Assembly: GCA_015059095.1 (NCBI GenBank) | Contig: SVBA01000001.1 | Coordinates: 100,463-164,462, forward strand | From: Erysipelotrichaceae bacterium | Lineage (GTDB): Bacteria > Bacillota_I > Bacilli_A > RFN20 > CAG-449 | Direction: 5' to 3' | DNA: 64,000 bases | Part shown: piece after piece, positions 44,533 through 53,610 of the stretch | How positions within the stretch are numbered: position 1 is the first letter of the stretch | How the letters are laid out: every line of letters begins with the position of its first letter | Notes under the pieces: generated by a model | Database searches by the model: none | Seen by the model: only the letters and a program-made list of their open reading frames with translations | Told to the model about the DNA's origin: nothing | Program-made: the position numbers and the translations under genes

Positions 44533-46128
44533 ATGTGTTTTAGAAAAAAATATAAATCATTAGAGGAAATAGAAATAGATGTTTTTGAAAGCAATTATAA
44601 AAAAAGGGGAAGAAACTGTGCTAGATTGATCAAATATTTTTCTAAATACCCTGACATGTTTGAAAAATTTGACCAAGAAGAATTAAAAACTTTAAAAGCT
44701 TATTGCTATGTCTTTTATCCAGGCGACTATATTTATCGTTGTCAAAAAATTAAAGAATATTTATTTCCTCAAATAAAGCAATATGTTAATGGAGAAAGAG
44801 AATTAGGTTCGTTAGAATCATTATCATTTTCGTCGGTAAGAGCGAACTTGCTTTGGATTAAAGGTTCTGTTTATAGTGCAAATAACCCAGAAGAATATGG
44901 ATTTATTAATTGTTTGATATCTTTTTCCGAGCTTAATACTTTTAGAAGTGATATCGATTCTGATGAACAAATTAAAAACGCAGGAGAAATTTTTGATAAA
45001 GGAAAAAAATTTATAGATAAAGAAACTGTAGATGTATTCCAAAAGATGTTTGATATTTTCGCTAAAAAGCATAGTGCACCTAGAACTGGTTCAATTTCAT
45101 ATGAACACGGTAAATATGAAGGAGAAATTGTTTGGGATAAACCTAATGGAAAAGGTAAATTTATTTATGACGATGGTTCTATTTATGAAGGACAATTTAA
45201 AGATGGTTGTTTTAATGGATTTGGCACATATAAATGGACAAACGGGGATCACTTTGAAGGAATGTATAAAGATGATGTGAGAAATGGAAAAGGTAAATAT
45301 TATTATAGTGATGGCGACGTAGTTGAATGTAATTATGAAAACGATAAACGACATGGACCTTATAAATATTATTTTTATGACAAAAAGACTAAAAAGTTTA
45401 AACAAAGAGAAGAAGGTGAGTATATCTTTGGGATGCAAACAGGAGTTGCTAAAGTCTTCGTTGAAAAAAACGGCAAGGATTGTTTGGATTTATTTAGAAT
45501 CTATGAAGCTGGCGATTTCAAAATGGATATTAGATATGAGGCTTTAAGAAGAAAGAATAGTCACAATGAATTTGGAGCGCGCCGTTATTATGACGACAAC
45601 AATCAACCTTCTTATAAACCAACTGGACCATGTAAAAAAATACCATTGGATGAAAACGTGTATTATTATGGCGAATATAAATTTGCTTATGGAAGATATA
45701 TAATGGACGGCAATGGCACTTTTTATAATAGTGATGGTTCTTGGATAGAAGGAAGTTTTGAAGATGGAGTAATAAATTCTGGAACTATTTTTGCTAATAA
45801 AGATGAAAAAGTTTATCATGGTCAATTAGAACTTTTCGGAATAATTACTGGTTATGGAGTTTTTTATTCTGTTGGTGATTATGCTTATTTGGATGGTTAT
45901 TTTAAAGAAGGTATTATAGATGTGTCTCAAAAATATGTTGGAAAATGCACTTATGATGAAGGAATAATTTATGAAGGGGAATTTCTTAATAAGATGCCAC
46001 ATGGAAAAGGATATATTACTAGATTGAGCGATGAAACAGTAGAGGAAGCTTATTTTTATCAAGGTAAACCAGGAAAGAAGTATAGATTATATTATAAAGA
46101 TGGTTCATATGAAGATTTTGAAGATTAA
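44533..46128 (+). CDS. MORN-repeat protein
   Basis: A 531-residue protein. About the first 190 residues are helical and unrecognised. Then MORN repeats appear: YEGEIVWDKPNGKGKF, YEGQFKDGCFNGFGTYKW, FEGMYKDDVRNGKGKYYY (about 195-260), with a second group from about 375 (YYGEYKFAYGRYIMDGNGTF, IEGSFEDGVIN, YEGEFLNKMPHGKGYI). MORN repeats bind lipids or act as scaffolds in eukaryotes and bacteria. There is no signal peptide, so it is probably cytoplasmic or membrane-associated. It follows the second DUF4062 gene by 15 bases behind an AAGGAGGAAAAT site. Confidence 0.87.
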   Translation: MCFRKKYKSLEEIEIDVFESNYKKRGRNCARLIKYFSKYPDMFEKFDQEELKTLKAYCYVFYPGDYIYRCQKIKEYLFPQIKQYVNGERELGSLESLSFSSVRANLLWIKGSVYSANNPEEYGFINCLISFSELNTFRSDIDSDEQIKNAGEIFDKGKKFIDKETVDVFQKMFDIFAKKHSAPRTGSISYEHGKYEGEIVWDKPNGKGKFIYDDGSIYEGQFKDGCFNGFGTYKWTNGDHFEGMYKDDVRNGKGKYYYSDGDVVECNYENDKRHGPYKYYFYDKKTKKFKQREEGEYIFGMQTGVAKVFVEKNGKDCLDLFRIYEAGDFKMDIRYEALRRKNSHNEFGARRYYDDNNQPSYKPTGPCKKIPLDENVYYYGEYKFAYGRYIMDGNGTFYNSDGSWIEGSFEDGVINSGTIFANKDEKVYHGQLELFGIITGYGVFYSVGDYAYLDGYFKEGIIDVSQKYVGKCTYDEGIIYEGEFLNKMPHGKGYITRLSDETVEEAYFYQGKPGKKYRLYYKDGSYEDFED

Positions 46129-46150
46129 TTGATAATAAAGGAGGTTTCTT

Positions 46151-47365
46151 ATGAAGTTTGTTTTAAAACTAAATTATAGTTATATAAGTGTAGGAAATTT
46201 TAATAAAAAGGCAGAATACCAATATTATCAAATTTTTTATGATGGAAATTCTGATTTATTTGCTTTTAATTATTGTCCCAATGAAAAAGTTGAATTAGTA
46301 TCAATAGAAAAAGATTGTCTTAAAGTAACTTACTCTTATAATAGATATGTTTATCCAAAAAAATTTGTTTATGATAATGAAAGAATAACAAAGGAGTATA
46401 TATTAAAGAAACATCAAAAAGTCTCTATGGAAGGTAATGATATGTATTATAATTACGCTACTGGAGGAGAAAATGGTTGGGCTCAGTTAGAAGCGGAATG
46501 GATTACTTATGAAGAATTTTTTGATGAAGTAATGGAAGAAATTAAAAAAGGCAAAAAAAATGTAACTTCATTTTCTTATCATTTAATTAAAACTAAACAA
46601 TATGATTTAGCTTTTGAATTGTTATCAACTTCAAAAGAAGGACAACATAGTTATTTATTGGCTAATTGTTATGAGTTTGGTTACGGTGTAGAAAAGAATA
46701 TTGAAAAAGCAATAGAAATTTATTTATATGAATCAGCGTTTTTTCCTTGTAAAGAAGGGTTAGAAAGATGTCTAAAAGAAAAAGAAGGTAAAGATATTAT
46801 TGTTGATGAATGTAAAATGATGACTTTAGCAGAGCAATATGGATTAGACGAAATTGCTAGAAAACACGTTCACATTCCATTAACTAAAGGAGATAATTCT
46901 CTAGAAGAATTAAGACGCTGTATGTCTAGGAAAGTATTAAATATATTAACAAATGGAACAGGGTCTAAAAATTTAGAAAGCATGGAACAACTAGCAAAAT
47001 ATTATGATATGATGAATAATGTTTCAAAAAAAGATCAACCAGTATATTCTATAGAACGTCAAGAAAATGATCCTTACGAAGGTGATACGTATACTTATAT
47101 TCAATATTATAGTGATAGAATTATTATTACACTTCAAAAAGAAGTAATTAAAAATGATGTAGTCGCTATAGGTGTATTAATTAATCAATTTATTAAAGAA
47201 ATTGATAATGAAGAAGAACTTGTTAATAAGTTAATTGAATTATCAAAAGAAGGTAAGGAAAAACAGGAAGCGGCTTATTATTTAGGTCTATATTACAAAA
47301 GAAATATTAAAGATGAAAATAAAGCAAAATTCTATTTTAATCTTTCAAATTCATTAATTAAATAA
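46151..47365 (+). CDS. Sel1-like repeat protein of unknown function
   Basis: A 404-residue protein. The N-terminal 140 residues are beta-rich and unrecognised (FVLKLNYSYISVGNFNKKAE). Residues about 150-200 form a Sel1/TPR-like unit (SYLLANCYEFGYGVEKNIEK, AIEIYLYES), and another appears near the end (AAYYLGLYYKRNIKDENKAK). Sel1 repeats mediate protein contacts. It follows the MORN gene by 22 bases behind AAAGGAGGTTT. It probably works with the other products of this operon; no activity can be named. Confidence 0.7.
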   Translation: MKFVLKLNYSYISVGNFNKKAEYQYYQIFYDGNSDLFAFNYCPNEKVELVSIEKDCLKVTYSYNRYVYPKKFVYDNERITKEYILKKHQKVSMEGNDMYYNYATGGENGWAQLEAEWITYEEFFDEVMEEIKKGKKNVTSFSYHLIKTKQYDLAFELLSTSKEGQHSYLLANCYEFGYGVEKNIEKAIEIYLYESAFFPCKEGLERCLKEKEGKDIIVDECKMMTLAEQYGLDEIARKHVHIPLTKGDNSLEELRRCMSRKVLNILTNGTGSKNLESMEQLAKYYDMMNNVSKKDQPVYSIERQENDPYEGDTYTYIQYYSDRIIITLQKEVIKNDVVAIGVLINQFIKEIDNEEELVNKLIELSKEGKEKQEAAYYLGLYYKRNIKDENKAKFYFNLSNSLIK

Positions 47366-47377
47366 AAGGTGAAACAT

Positions 47378-48784
47378 ATGGATAAATTAGAGAAAACTTG
47401 CAAATTACGTGCGACTGGGTACTATCAAAAAAATACTTCTTATTTAGAAGAAATGAATGGTTCTGGAAACATAGATAAACTGTATGAACTAATTGAAGGA
47501 AATTCAATTACTCCTTTTGGGTATGAAATAAAAATTATTAGAATAAACAAGGATACAGTTGAATTAATAGTTAATGATAAAAAAGTCGAATTAAAAGAAG
47601 GTGACAAAATTTGCGTTGCTTATAAAAATGAAACAAGTGGTAGAAACGAAGAGTTTAGAATTGATAAAGAAGAATTATATATTGAATTAATTAATGTCAA
47701 AGAATATCTTTATCCTCATTTAATTAGCTTTATTGATAATAGAGAAAAAATTGAAGAAAATATAAAAAAAGTAGGGATTTTAGTTAAAAACAAAGTATCT
47801 TATTCGGAAATTCAAAACCACTTAAAAACAATTTTGTATAGATTAACTAGCGAAGAATATTTAAAAAAAGTAAATGAAGATAAAGTAGATTTCTTAATAG
47901 AAGAAAGAAATCTTGCGTTACCACATAAAGAAACAATTGAAAAATTAATTAAAGATATCGATGTTTATTTTGAAGAATGTAATAAGCTATTTGATGTTAT
48001 TAATAAAAGAAATAGTTTGGACAGTGAAGAATATAAATATCTTGCTCCATACTTATATCAATTAGCGATTGAACATACATCTTATGAACATATTCCTTTC
48101 GAAAAAGTAAACGCTCTTTGTTTAAATGTTGGTTGGAGAGACAAGGAAGTATTGCATATAAATATTAATTTATTAGAAAAAGAATTAATTGAACTTTGTT
48201 ATTTGTTAATGGTAATAAATTCTAAGTCTGAGGAATATTTTGAATGTTTCTATATTGCAGATGAATTATCCAACACTTTATTGAATGTTGATGAAAAAAT
48301 GTTTGATTATAAAACTCTTATTAATATGCATGTTGGTGTTGGAGATTACTATCTACAAATTTATAATCGTCCAAAAGCAATGAAGTATTATTATTTAGCT
48401 AGTGAAATCGCAAAAAGAAATAATGATTTAGAAGAGTCTGCTTATATTTTGATGAAGTATTATAGATTAAATAATTGTTTTCCTGAAGAGATGAAAGTTA
48501 GTGTTGATATTGAAGGCATTAAAAAAGAGTATAATGAATACGCAGACATTATTATTAAAGGAATTAATTATAGACCTTTGAAAGTTTCTAAAGTTGAATT
48601 TGATCCTCTCTTTATTAATAATTATTGTTTTGTAATGAGAAAAGTTTATGAAGAAATTAGTAAGGTTGGAGATTTACATATTCCATATCAACGTTGGGAT
48701 TTAATGAAAAAGATTTATATGGAAGAACATAATATTAATTGGGAAACTCCTAAAGAGATGAACCCTAGAATTATGTTCGATTAA
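47378..48784 (+). CDS. Unknown protein in the DUF4062 operon
   Basis: A 468-residue protein I do not recognise. It begins with a beta-rich segment ([20 protein letters not shown], then [20 protein letters not shown]) of about 110 residues, then long helices, with a TPR-like stretch around 300-370 ([20 protein letters not shown]). No signal peptide or membrane span is seen. A GTG three codons upstream lies in the AAAGGTG ribosome-binding site, so ATG 47378 is the start. It sits 12 bases after the Sel1 gene and 13 before glyA. Confidence 0.65.
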   Translation: MDKLEKTCKLRATGYYQKNTSYLEEMNGSGNIDKLYELIEGNSITPFGYEIKIIRINKDTVELIVNDKKVELKEGDKICVAYKNETSGRNEEFRIDKEELYIELINVKEYLYPHLISFIDNREKIEENIKKVGILVKNKVSYSEIQNHLKTILYRLTSEEYLKKVNEDKVDFLIEERNLALPHKETIEKLIKDIDVYFEECNKLFDVINKRNSLDSEEYKYLAPYLYQLAIEHTSYEHIPFEKVNALCLNVGWRDKEVLHININLLEKELIELCYLLMVINSKSEEYFECFYIADELSNTLLNVDEKMFDYKTLINMHVGVGDYYLQIYNRPKAMKYYYLASEIAKRNNDLEESAYILMKYYRLNNCFPEEMKVSVDIEGIKKEYNEYADIIIKGINYRPLKVSKVEFDPLFINNYCFVMRKVYEEISKVGDLHIPYQRWDLMKKIYMEEHNINWETPKEMNPRIMFD

Positions 48785-48797
48785 TAAAGGAGAGAGT

Positions 48798-50039
48798 ATG
48801 AGTGAATTAAAAAACATTGATTTAGAAATCTTTGAAGCGATTGAAAAAGAAAAAGAAAGACAACAAAACCATTTAGAATTAATCGCATCAGAAAATTTTG
48901 TTTCTAAAGCTGTTTTAGAAGCACAAGGTAGTGTATTAACTAATAAATATGCTGAAGGTTATTCTGGAAAAAGATATTATGGTGGATGTGAATATATTGA
49001 TCAAGTAGAAGATATTGCTAAAGAAAGACTTAAAAAATTATTTAATGTTAAGTATGTTAATGTTCAACCTCATTCAGGTTCTCAAGCTAATATGGGAGCT
49101 TATAGAGCGATATTACAAGCTAATGATAAAATTTTAGGTATGGCTTTAGATCATGGTGGTCATTTAACTCATGGATATAAATTATCTTTCTCTGGTCAAG
49201 ATTATCAAAGTTATTTTTATGGTGTTTCTAGTGATACAGAAACTATCGATTATGATGAATTAGAAAGACTTGCTAGAGAAATTAAACCAAGATTAATTGT
49301 TGCAGGAGCTTCTGCTTATCCTAGAGAAATTAACTTTAAAAGATTTAAAGAAATTGCTGATAAAGTAGGCGCTTTATTGATGGTGGATATGGCACATATT
49401 GCTGGTTTAGTAGCAGCGGGTTTACATCAAAACCCTTGTGATTATGCAGATATTGTTACTTCGACAACTCATAAGACTTTAAGAGGTCCTAGAGGTGGCA
49501 TTATTTTAACAAACAATGAAGAAATCGCAAAAAAAGTAGATAAAAATGTCTTTCCAGGTATCCAAGGTGGTCCTTTAATGCATGTAATTGGTGCTAAAGC
49601 CGTAGCATTTAAAGAAGCTTTAAGCGATGACTTTATTGAATATCAAAAGTGTGTTATTAAGAATTGTAAAGTTCTAGCAGATACTTTTATTAAATTAGGA
49701 TATCACGTTATTTCTAATGGTACAGATAATCATTTATTATTACTTGATGTAAAATCAAAAGTAGGATTAAATGGAAAACAAGCTGAAGCTTTATTAGGAA
49801 AAGTTAATATTACAGTAAATAAAAACACGATTCCAAATGACACAGAAAAACCATTCTTAGCATCTGGTATTAGAATTGGTACTCCGGCAATTACAACTAG
49901 AGGCTTTAATGAAGAAGATATGGTTAAGATTGCTCATTTAATAGATAGAGCGTTATCTAATTTTGAAGATGAAAAAGTGTTAGATGAAATAAAAATAGAA
50001 GTTATTAAAATGTGTAAAGAAAAACCATTAAACTATTAA
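48798..50039 (+). CDS. glyA: Serine hydroxymethyltransferase
   Basis: A 413-residue PLP enzyme. It has [20 protein letters not shown] near the N terminus, the [18 protein letters not shown] block, and the PLP-lysine segment [15 protein letters not shown] (Lys at about 226). It makes glycine and 5,10-methylenetetrahydrofolate from serine, the main one-carbon source. It lies inside the DUF4062 run in the same direction, with short gaps on both sides (13 and 26 bases), which is not its usual context. It may simply be a housekeeping gene in the same transcript. Strong AAAGGAGAGAGT site. Confidence 0.97.
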   Translation: MSELKNIDLEIFEAIEKEKERQQNHLELIASENFVSKAVLEAQGSVLTNKYAEGYSGKRYYGGCEYIDQVEDIAKERLKKLFNVKYVNVQPHSGSQANMGAYRAILQANDKILGMALDHGGHLTHGYKLSFSGQDYQSYFYGVSSDTETIDYDELERLAREIKPRLIVAGASAYPREINFKRFKEIADKVGALLMVDMAHIAGLVAAGLHQNPCDYADIVTSTTHKTLRGPRGGIILTNNEEIAKKVDKNVFPGIQGGPLMHVIGAKAVAFKEALSDDFIEYQKCVIKNCKVLADTFIKLGYHVISNGTDNHLLLLDVKSKVGLNGKQAEALLGKVNITVNKNTIPNDTEKPFLASGIRIGTPAITTRGFNEEDMVKIAHLIDRALSNFEDEKVLDEIKIEVIKMCKEKPLNY

Positions 50040-50065
50040 TAGAGTGGTTTTAGGAGGAATCATTT

Positions 50066-51664
50066 ATGAAGTATAAAGTAATTGGATGGACGTATTATGA
50101 TAATAGTGAAATTTTAAGTAGTGGTAATACTATTGGTTTTGCAGAAAGAAATGCAATTATTGACGAAATTAGAAAACATAAATACTTATTTACTGGATGG
50201 CATCACCAAGAAAGTTGGGATGGAGTTGTTCCTATTTTAAATGATGGAATGAAAAGATGTTTTTCTCAACGTGGTTGGGGAGGAGTAATGGCAGAAGCAT
50301 ATGAACAAATGGGGGATTTTGATTATGCTGGTTTTACTTTTTATGAATCTCTTGATTCTAGTGAAATTAAGTATGCGCCTGAATTAGATTATATTAAAGA
50401 AGAACAAGTAGAAGCGGTGGAAAATGAACATTTTATAGTAGAAGTTAATGAAGGTTTATTTGAAATTGCTAAAAAGTCTAATCCTTTCTATTTAGAAGAT
50501 TTAGATGAATTAAGATATATAGATTCTAATGATATGATTACTTTAAAATGTAATAACGAAGAATTAACTTTTGTTGTTCAAGAAATCGATAGATGTAGAA
50601 CAAAAGTAGGATCAAGAACTCCTAAAAAATATATTAAAGGAGAATATGAAATAATAGTTAAACATAAACCTGAAAGTGAAAGAAAATTATCTAAAAAACA
50701 TCGCATCTTATCAAGAAGTAGTGCTTTTGAATTATTTAAAGAAGCGATGGAAGAATATGATTATGATTTAATTGAAGAAATAGTTAATAGATTCTATATA
50801 AATTATGTTGCAGAGAAACTACCAAAAACTAAAACAAGAAAAAACTTAACTAGATTTGTAAAAGAATTTATAGAAAAGGATTATGTTCCTCAAACCGTTA
50901 TTCATATTTTAAAATATCTAAATAATTATAAGTTATTTGAAGAAATAGCAGAAAAGACTTTAGATAAGAATAAAACAATTTATATTTCATTTATCGAACA
51001 TTATTTAGAAGATAAAAGAAATATGGATGAACACATCCTTAAATTTGTAGATACTTTAAAAACTAATGAGCAATTATATGCTGGAAGTATTGATATTTTA
51101 TTAAAAGGAATTAATTTAAGACCAAATAATAAAGTGTTACGTAAGTATTGTTATAAAGTTATTAAAGGTACTCGTTATGAAGATTTAGGTTTACCTCTTA
51201 TGACAGGATTAAACTTATTTAAAAGCTTAAGAAAACAAGATAAAGAATACTTACAATTAGATAATTATCAAAGTTTTAGAGAAGTTAAAATTAGAGAAAT
51301 TGTTGAATATTTAACTTATCCTAAAACAGGAATTACTGAAGAAAGCTATGTTTATCATTTACCAAAGATTTATGAACATGAATCTCAAATAATTCATGAT
51401 GGACTTAAGGTATATCAAGACTATATGAAAAATCATTTTGATTTAGATAGTATACTTGAAAAAATGATGATGAAAGGTATCGATAAGAGTTGTTCTGAAA
51501 TGGAACAATATTTAGATGGGGAAAGACATGCTGCTAATTATGTTTATACATTAGATATGCTTACTGATTATAAATATAATTTAAAAGAAAAAGCATTAGA
51601 AAAATATGCGTCAAATAGTGAAGATTTCTCATATTATATTGATCGTGCATATAATAAGAAATAA
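50066..51664 (+). CDS. Unknown protein with an N-terminal GWT/HQ/WG domain
   Basis: A 532-residue protein. Residues about 4-100 form a domain shared with the next gene: KVIGWTYYDN, then FTGWHHQESWDGVVPILNDG and SQRGWGGVMAEAYEQM. The invariant-looking pattern is GWT, G..HQ, VP...DG, WG..MA and FY. I cannot assign it to a named family. A long helical C-terminal part (about 200-532) contains KLLKGINLRPNNK-like (LLKGINLRPNN) repeat-type segments. No signal or membrane span. It follows glyA by 26 bases behind TTAGGAGGAATC. Confidence 0.62.
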   Translation: MKYKVIGWTYYDNSEILSSGNTIGFAERNAIIDEIRKHKYLFTGWHHQESWDGVVPILNDGMKRCFSQRGWGGVMAEAYEQMGDFDYAGFTFYESLDSSEIKYAPELDYIKEEQVEAVENEHFIVEVNEGLFEIAKKSNPFYLEDLDELRYIDSNDMITLKCNNEELTFVVQEIDRCRTKVGSRTPKKYIKGEYEIIVKHKPESERKLSKKHRILSRSSAFELFKEAMEEYDYDLIEEIVNRFYINYVAEKLPKTKTRKNLTRFVKEFIEKDYVPQTVIHILKYLNNYKLFEEIAEKTLDKNKTIYISFIEHYLEDKRNMDEHILKFVDTLKTNEQLYAGSIDILLKGINLRPNNKVLRKYCYKVIKGTRYEDLGLPLMTGLNLFKSLRKQDKEYLQLDNYQSFREVKIREIVEYLTYPKTGITEESYVYHLPKIYEHESQIIHDGLKVYQDYMKNHFDLDSILEKMMMKGIDKSCSEMEQYLDGERHAANYVYTLDMLTDYKYNLKEKALEKYASNSEDFSYYIDRAYNKK

Positions 51665-51705
51665 TTGACTTTTTAGCAAAAAACAAAGATATACAAGGAG
51701 AAAAA

Positions 51706-52191
51706 ATGGAAAAATTAAGAATTGTTGGTTGGACTAATTTTGAATGTGAGTATCCAACTAAAAATGCATATGATGAAGAATTTAGAGAAATAATGCAATT
51801 AATTGGTGATGAAGTTGTAAAACATGGTTATTCTTTTAGTGGCCAAGATCATCAAAATGAACCTACTGGGGTTCCAGTATTTTCTGATGGTACATGCTTA
51901 AGAGCAAGTATGAGAGCGTGGGGATATATTATGGCAGCGATATATTCAGAAATTGAAGATACTGAAGTAACATATATGGATTATTATATTGATTGCTATA
52001 AAGAAAAATTAATGCCTGAGTATCATGAAATAGATGTTGAAATAGGACATGTTGAAGGTGAACGTCCGGGGATGATTGTTGAAGAAGATGTTCAACTAGT
52101 TTCTCAATCTGTTGCAATGGGTATAGAATTAATGACTTTAGATAAAGTATTAAATAAATATGCAGAAATATTAAAACAATATAATGAATAA
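51706..52191 (+). CDS. Small unknown protein, stand-alone GWT/HQ/WG domain
   Basis: A 161-residue protein that is mostly one copy of the domain at the start of the preceding gene: LRIVGWTNFECE, then FSGQDHQNEPTGVPVFSDG, ASMRAWGYIMAAIYSEI and MDYYIDCYKE. It shares about the same motif spacing. It ends with a short helix (ALDKVLNKYAEILKQ-like; LDKVLNKYAEILKQ). The paired long and short forms suggest a modified duplicate with a related role. It is the last gene of the run, 41 bases after its paralogue, closed by a strong terminator. Confidence 0.62.
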   Translation: MEKLRIVGWTNFECEYPTKNAYDEEFREIMQLIGDEVVKHGYSFSGQDHQNEPTGVPVFSDGTCLRASMRAWGYIMAAIYSEIEDTEVTYMDYYIDCYKEKLMPEYHEIDVEIGHVEGERPGMIVEEDVQLVSQSVAMGIELMTLDKVLNKYAEILKQYNE

Positions 52192-52200
52192 TAATTAATA

Positions 52201-52238
52201 AATAGGAATTAGATTAAAACTAACTCCTATTTTTTTTC
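52201..52238 (+). terminator. Rho-independent terminator closing the DUF4062-operon run
   Basis: AATAGGA-a-TTAG and CTAA-c-TCCTATT form a long stem with one internal mismatch, followed by eight or so T. Confidence 0.85.
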
Positions 52239-52247
52239 TTAATTTAG

Positions 52248-52256
52248 TGATACAAT
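52248..52256 (+). promoter_or_regulatory. Extended -10 promoter of the FAD-oxidoreductase gene
   Basis: TGATACAAT lies 26 bases before the ATG at 52283, the same box as at 37513. Confidence 0.5.
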
Positions 52257-52282
52257 TAAATTACTAAAGGAAGGAAAAAAAT

Positions 52283-53599
52283 ATGGAACAATATGATGTT
52301 GTAATTGTTGGTGCATGTACTGCAGGTACATATTTTTCGTCTTTACTAGCAAAAGAAGGATTAAAAGTTTTAGTTATTGATAAAGATAAAGAAGAAAATT
52401 TATCTAAAAGACTAGATATCTTCCATTTTACTAGAGATTCGTATAAAGATTTTGATATTGAAGAATCTAAACCTGGGGATGAAGAATTTGTTAGATATTT
52501 TGATGTTTGTTATTCTAAATCTGCTTTAGATAATTATTTAAAGACAAATAAAATAAGAGTATCAGTAATGCATTTACCTTTATTTATTAAAAGATTAAGA
52601 AAAAAAGCAATTGAAAATGGAGTAGAGTTTAAATTTGAACAATGTTTTGAATCATTAATTTATAATGAGGAAGGAAAAATAAACGGGATTAAAACTAAAC
52701 AAGGCTTAGAAATTAGAGCTAGATTAGTAGTTGATGCTTCAGGTATTCCTTCAGTAGTAAGAAGACAAGTTCAAGATCCTTATATGGAAAACTTTGAAAT
52801 AGGTCCTAGAGATAAATTTTATGTATTATTAAAATATGTAAAATTAAAAGATGAAAATATTAAGGTAGTTGATTCTACTTCTTGGCAATATTATAAAGGT
52901 TGGATTGCTCCTCAACATAGTGAAGGTGGAGCGATTATTGGAGTAGGCGCAAATCTTTCTTACGATTATGCTAGAATATGTATGCAAAGATTTGAAGATA
53001 GTATCCCTCTTCCAGAATATGAATTACAATATGAAGAAATGGGATGTACTCCTTATAGAAGACCACCATATTCCTTTGTTAGTGATGGATTCTTAGTTAT
53101 TGGAGATGCGGCTTGTTTAACTAAACCGTTTAATGGAGAAGGTATTCCTTCAGCTTGGGTTCAATGTACTCCTGCTGCTAAGATAGTTAGTGAAGCATTA
53201 AAAGATAATAAATATCCGACAAAAGAAGCTTTATGGGAAATCAATACTCTTTATCAAAGAAACGAAGGAGCAGAATATGCTTCTTTAAGACCTCTTTTAA
53301 TCGGCGTAGTAGATATGACAAAAAAAGATAATGACTACATGTTTAAAAAAGGTATTTATTTTAGAAGCGATGATGAAGAAGAACACGGATCATTAATTGG
53401 TAATCTAATTAAAGGTGTATTAAAAAAAGAATTTTCTTTATATGCATTTAGATCATTATTAGATGGATTTTCTAAGGCTAATAAAATTAAGAAACTATAT
53501 CAAAAATATCCATCAGATCCTAAAGATTATAAGAAATGGGAGAAGAAAGCTAATAAGTTATGGAATAAAATAGGCTCTATGGCAGATAAGTGTAAATAG
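52283..53599 (+). CDS. FAD-dependent oxidoreductase, geranylgeranyl-reductase-like
   Basis: A 438-residue flavoprotein. The N-terminal dinucleotide fold reads VIVGACTAGTYFSSLLA, ending in an acidic VLVIDKD; the second glycine of GxGxxG is Cys. Later blocks are VVDASGIPSVVRRQ and the FAD-binding GDAACLTKPFNGEGIPSAW (about 275-295). It is closest to the geranylgeranyl-reductase/electron-transfer flavoprotein group; the substrate is unknown. It is followed 11 bases later by an MFS transporter, suggesting linked uptake or export of its substrate or product. The stop is TAG. Confidence 0.8.
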   Translation: MEQYDVVIVGACTAGTYFSSLLAKEGLKVLVIDKDKEENLSKRLDIFHFTRDSYKDFDIEESKPGDEEFVRYFDVCYSKSALDNYLKTNKIRVSVMHLPLFIKRLRKKAIENGVEFKFEQCFESLIYNEEGKINGIKTKQGLEIRARLVVDASGIPSVVRRQVQDPYMENFEIGPRDKFYVLLKYVKLKDENIKVVDSTSWQYYKGWIAPQHSEGGAIIGVGANLSYDYARICMQRFEDSIPLPEYELQYEEMGCTPYRRPPYSFVSDGFLVIGDAACLTKPFNGEGIPSAWVQCTPAAKIVSEALKDNKYPTKEALWEINTLYQRNEGAEYASLRPLLIGVVDMTKKDNDYMFKKGIYFRSDDEEEHGSLIGNLIKGVLKKEFSLYAFRSLLDGFSKANKIKKLYQKYPSDPKDYKKWEKKANKLWNKIGSMADKCK

Positions 53600-53610
53600 G
53601 AGGACAAATT

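Noticed and set aside
45097..45825. Minus-strand open frames inside the MORN gene
   Set aside because: They arise from the repeated Gly/Lys/Asp codons of MORN units read backwards and have no start signals.
37547..52191. Assignment of the run to a named antiphage system (for example Avs or CBASS)
   Set aside because: No cyclic-nucleotide synthase, known Avs effector, protease or nuclease domain is visible. Only the STAND architecture is shared, so a named call would be unsupported.
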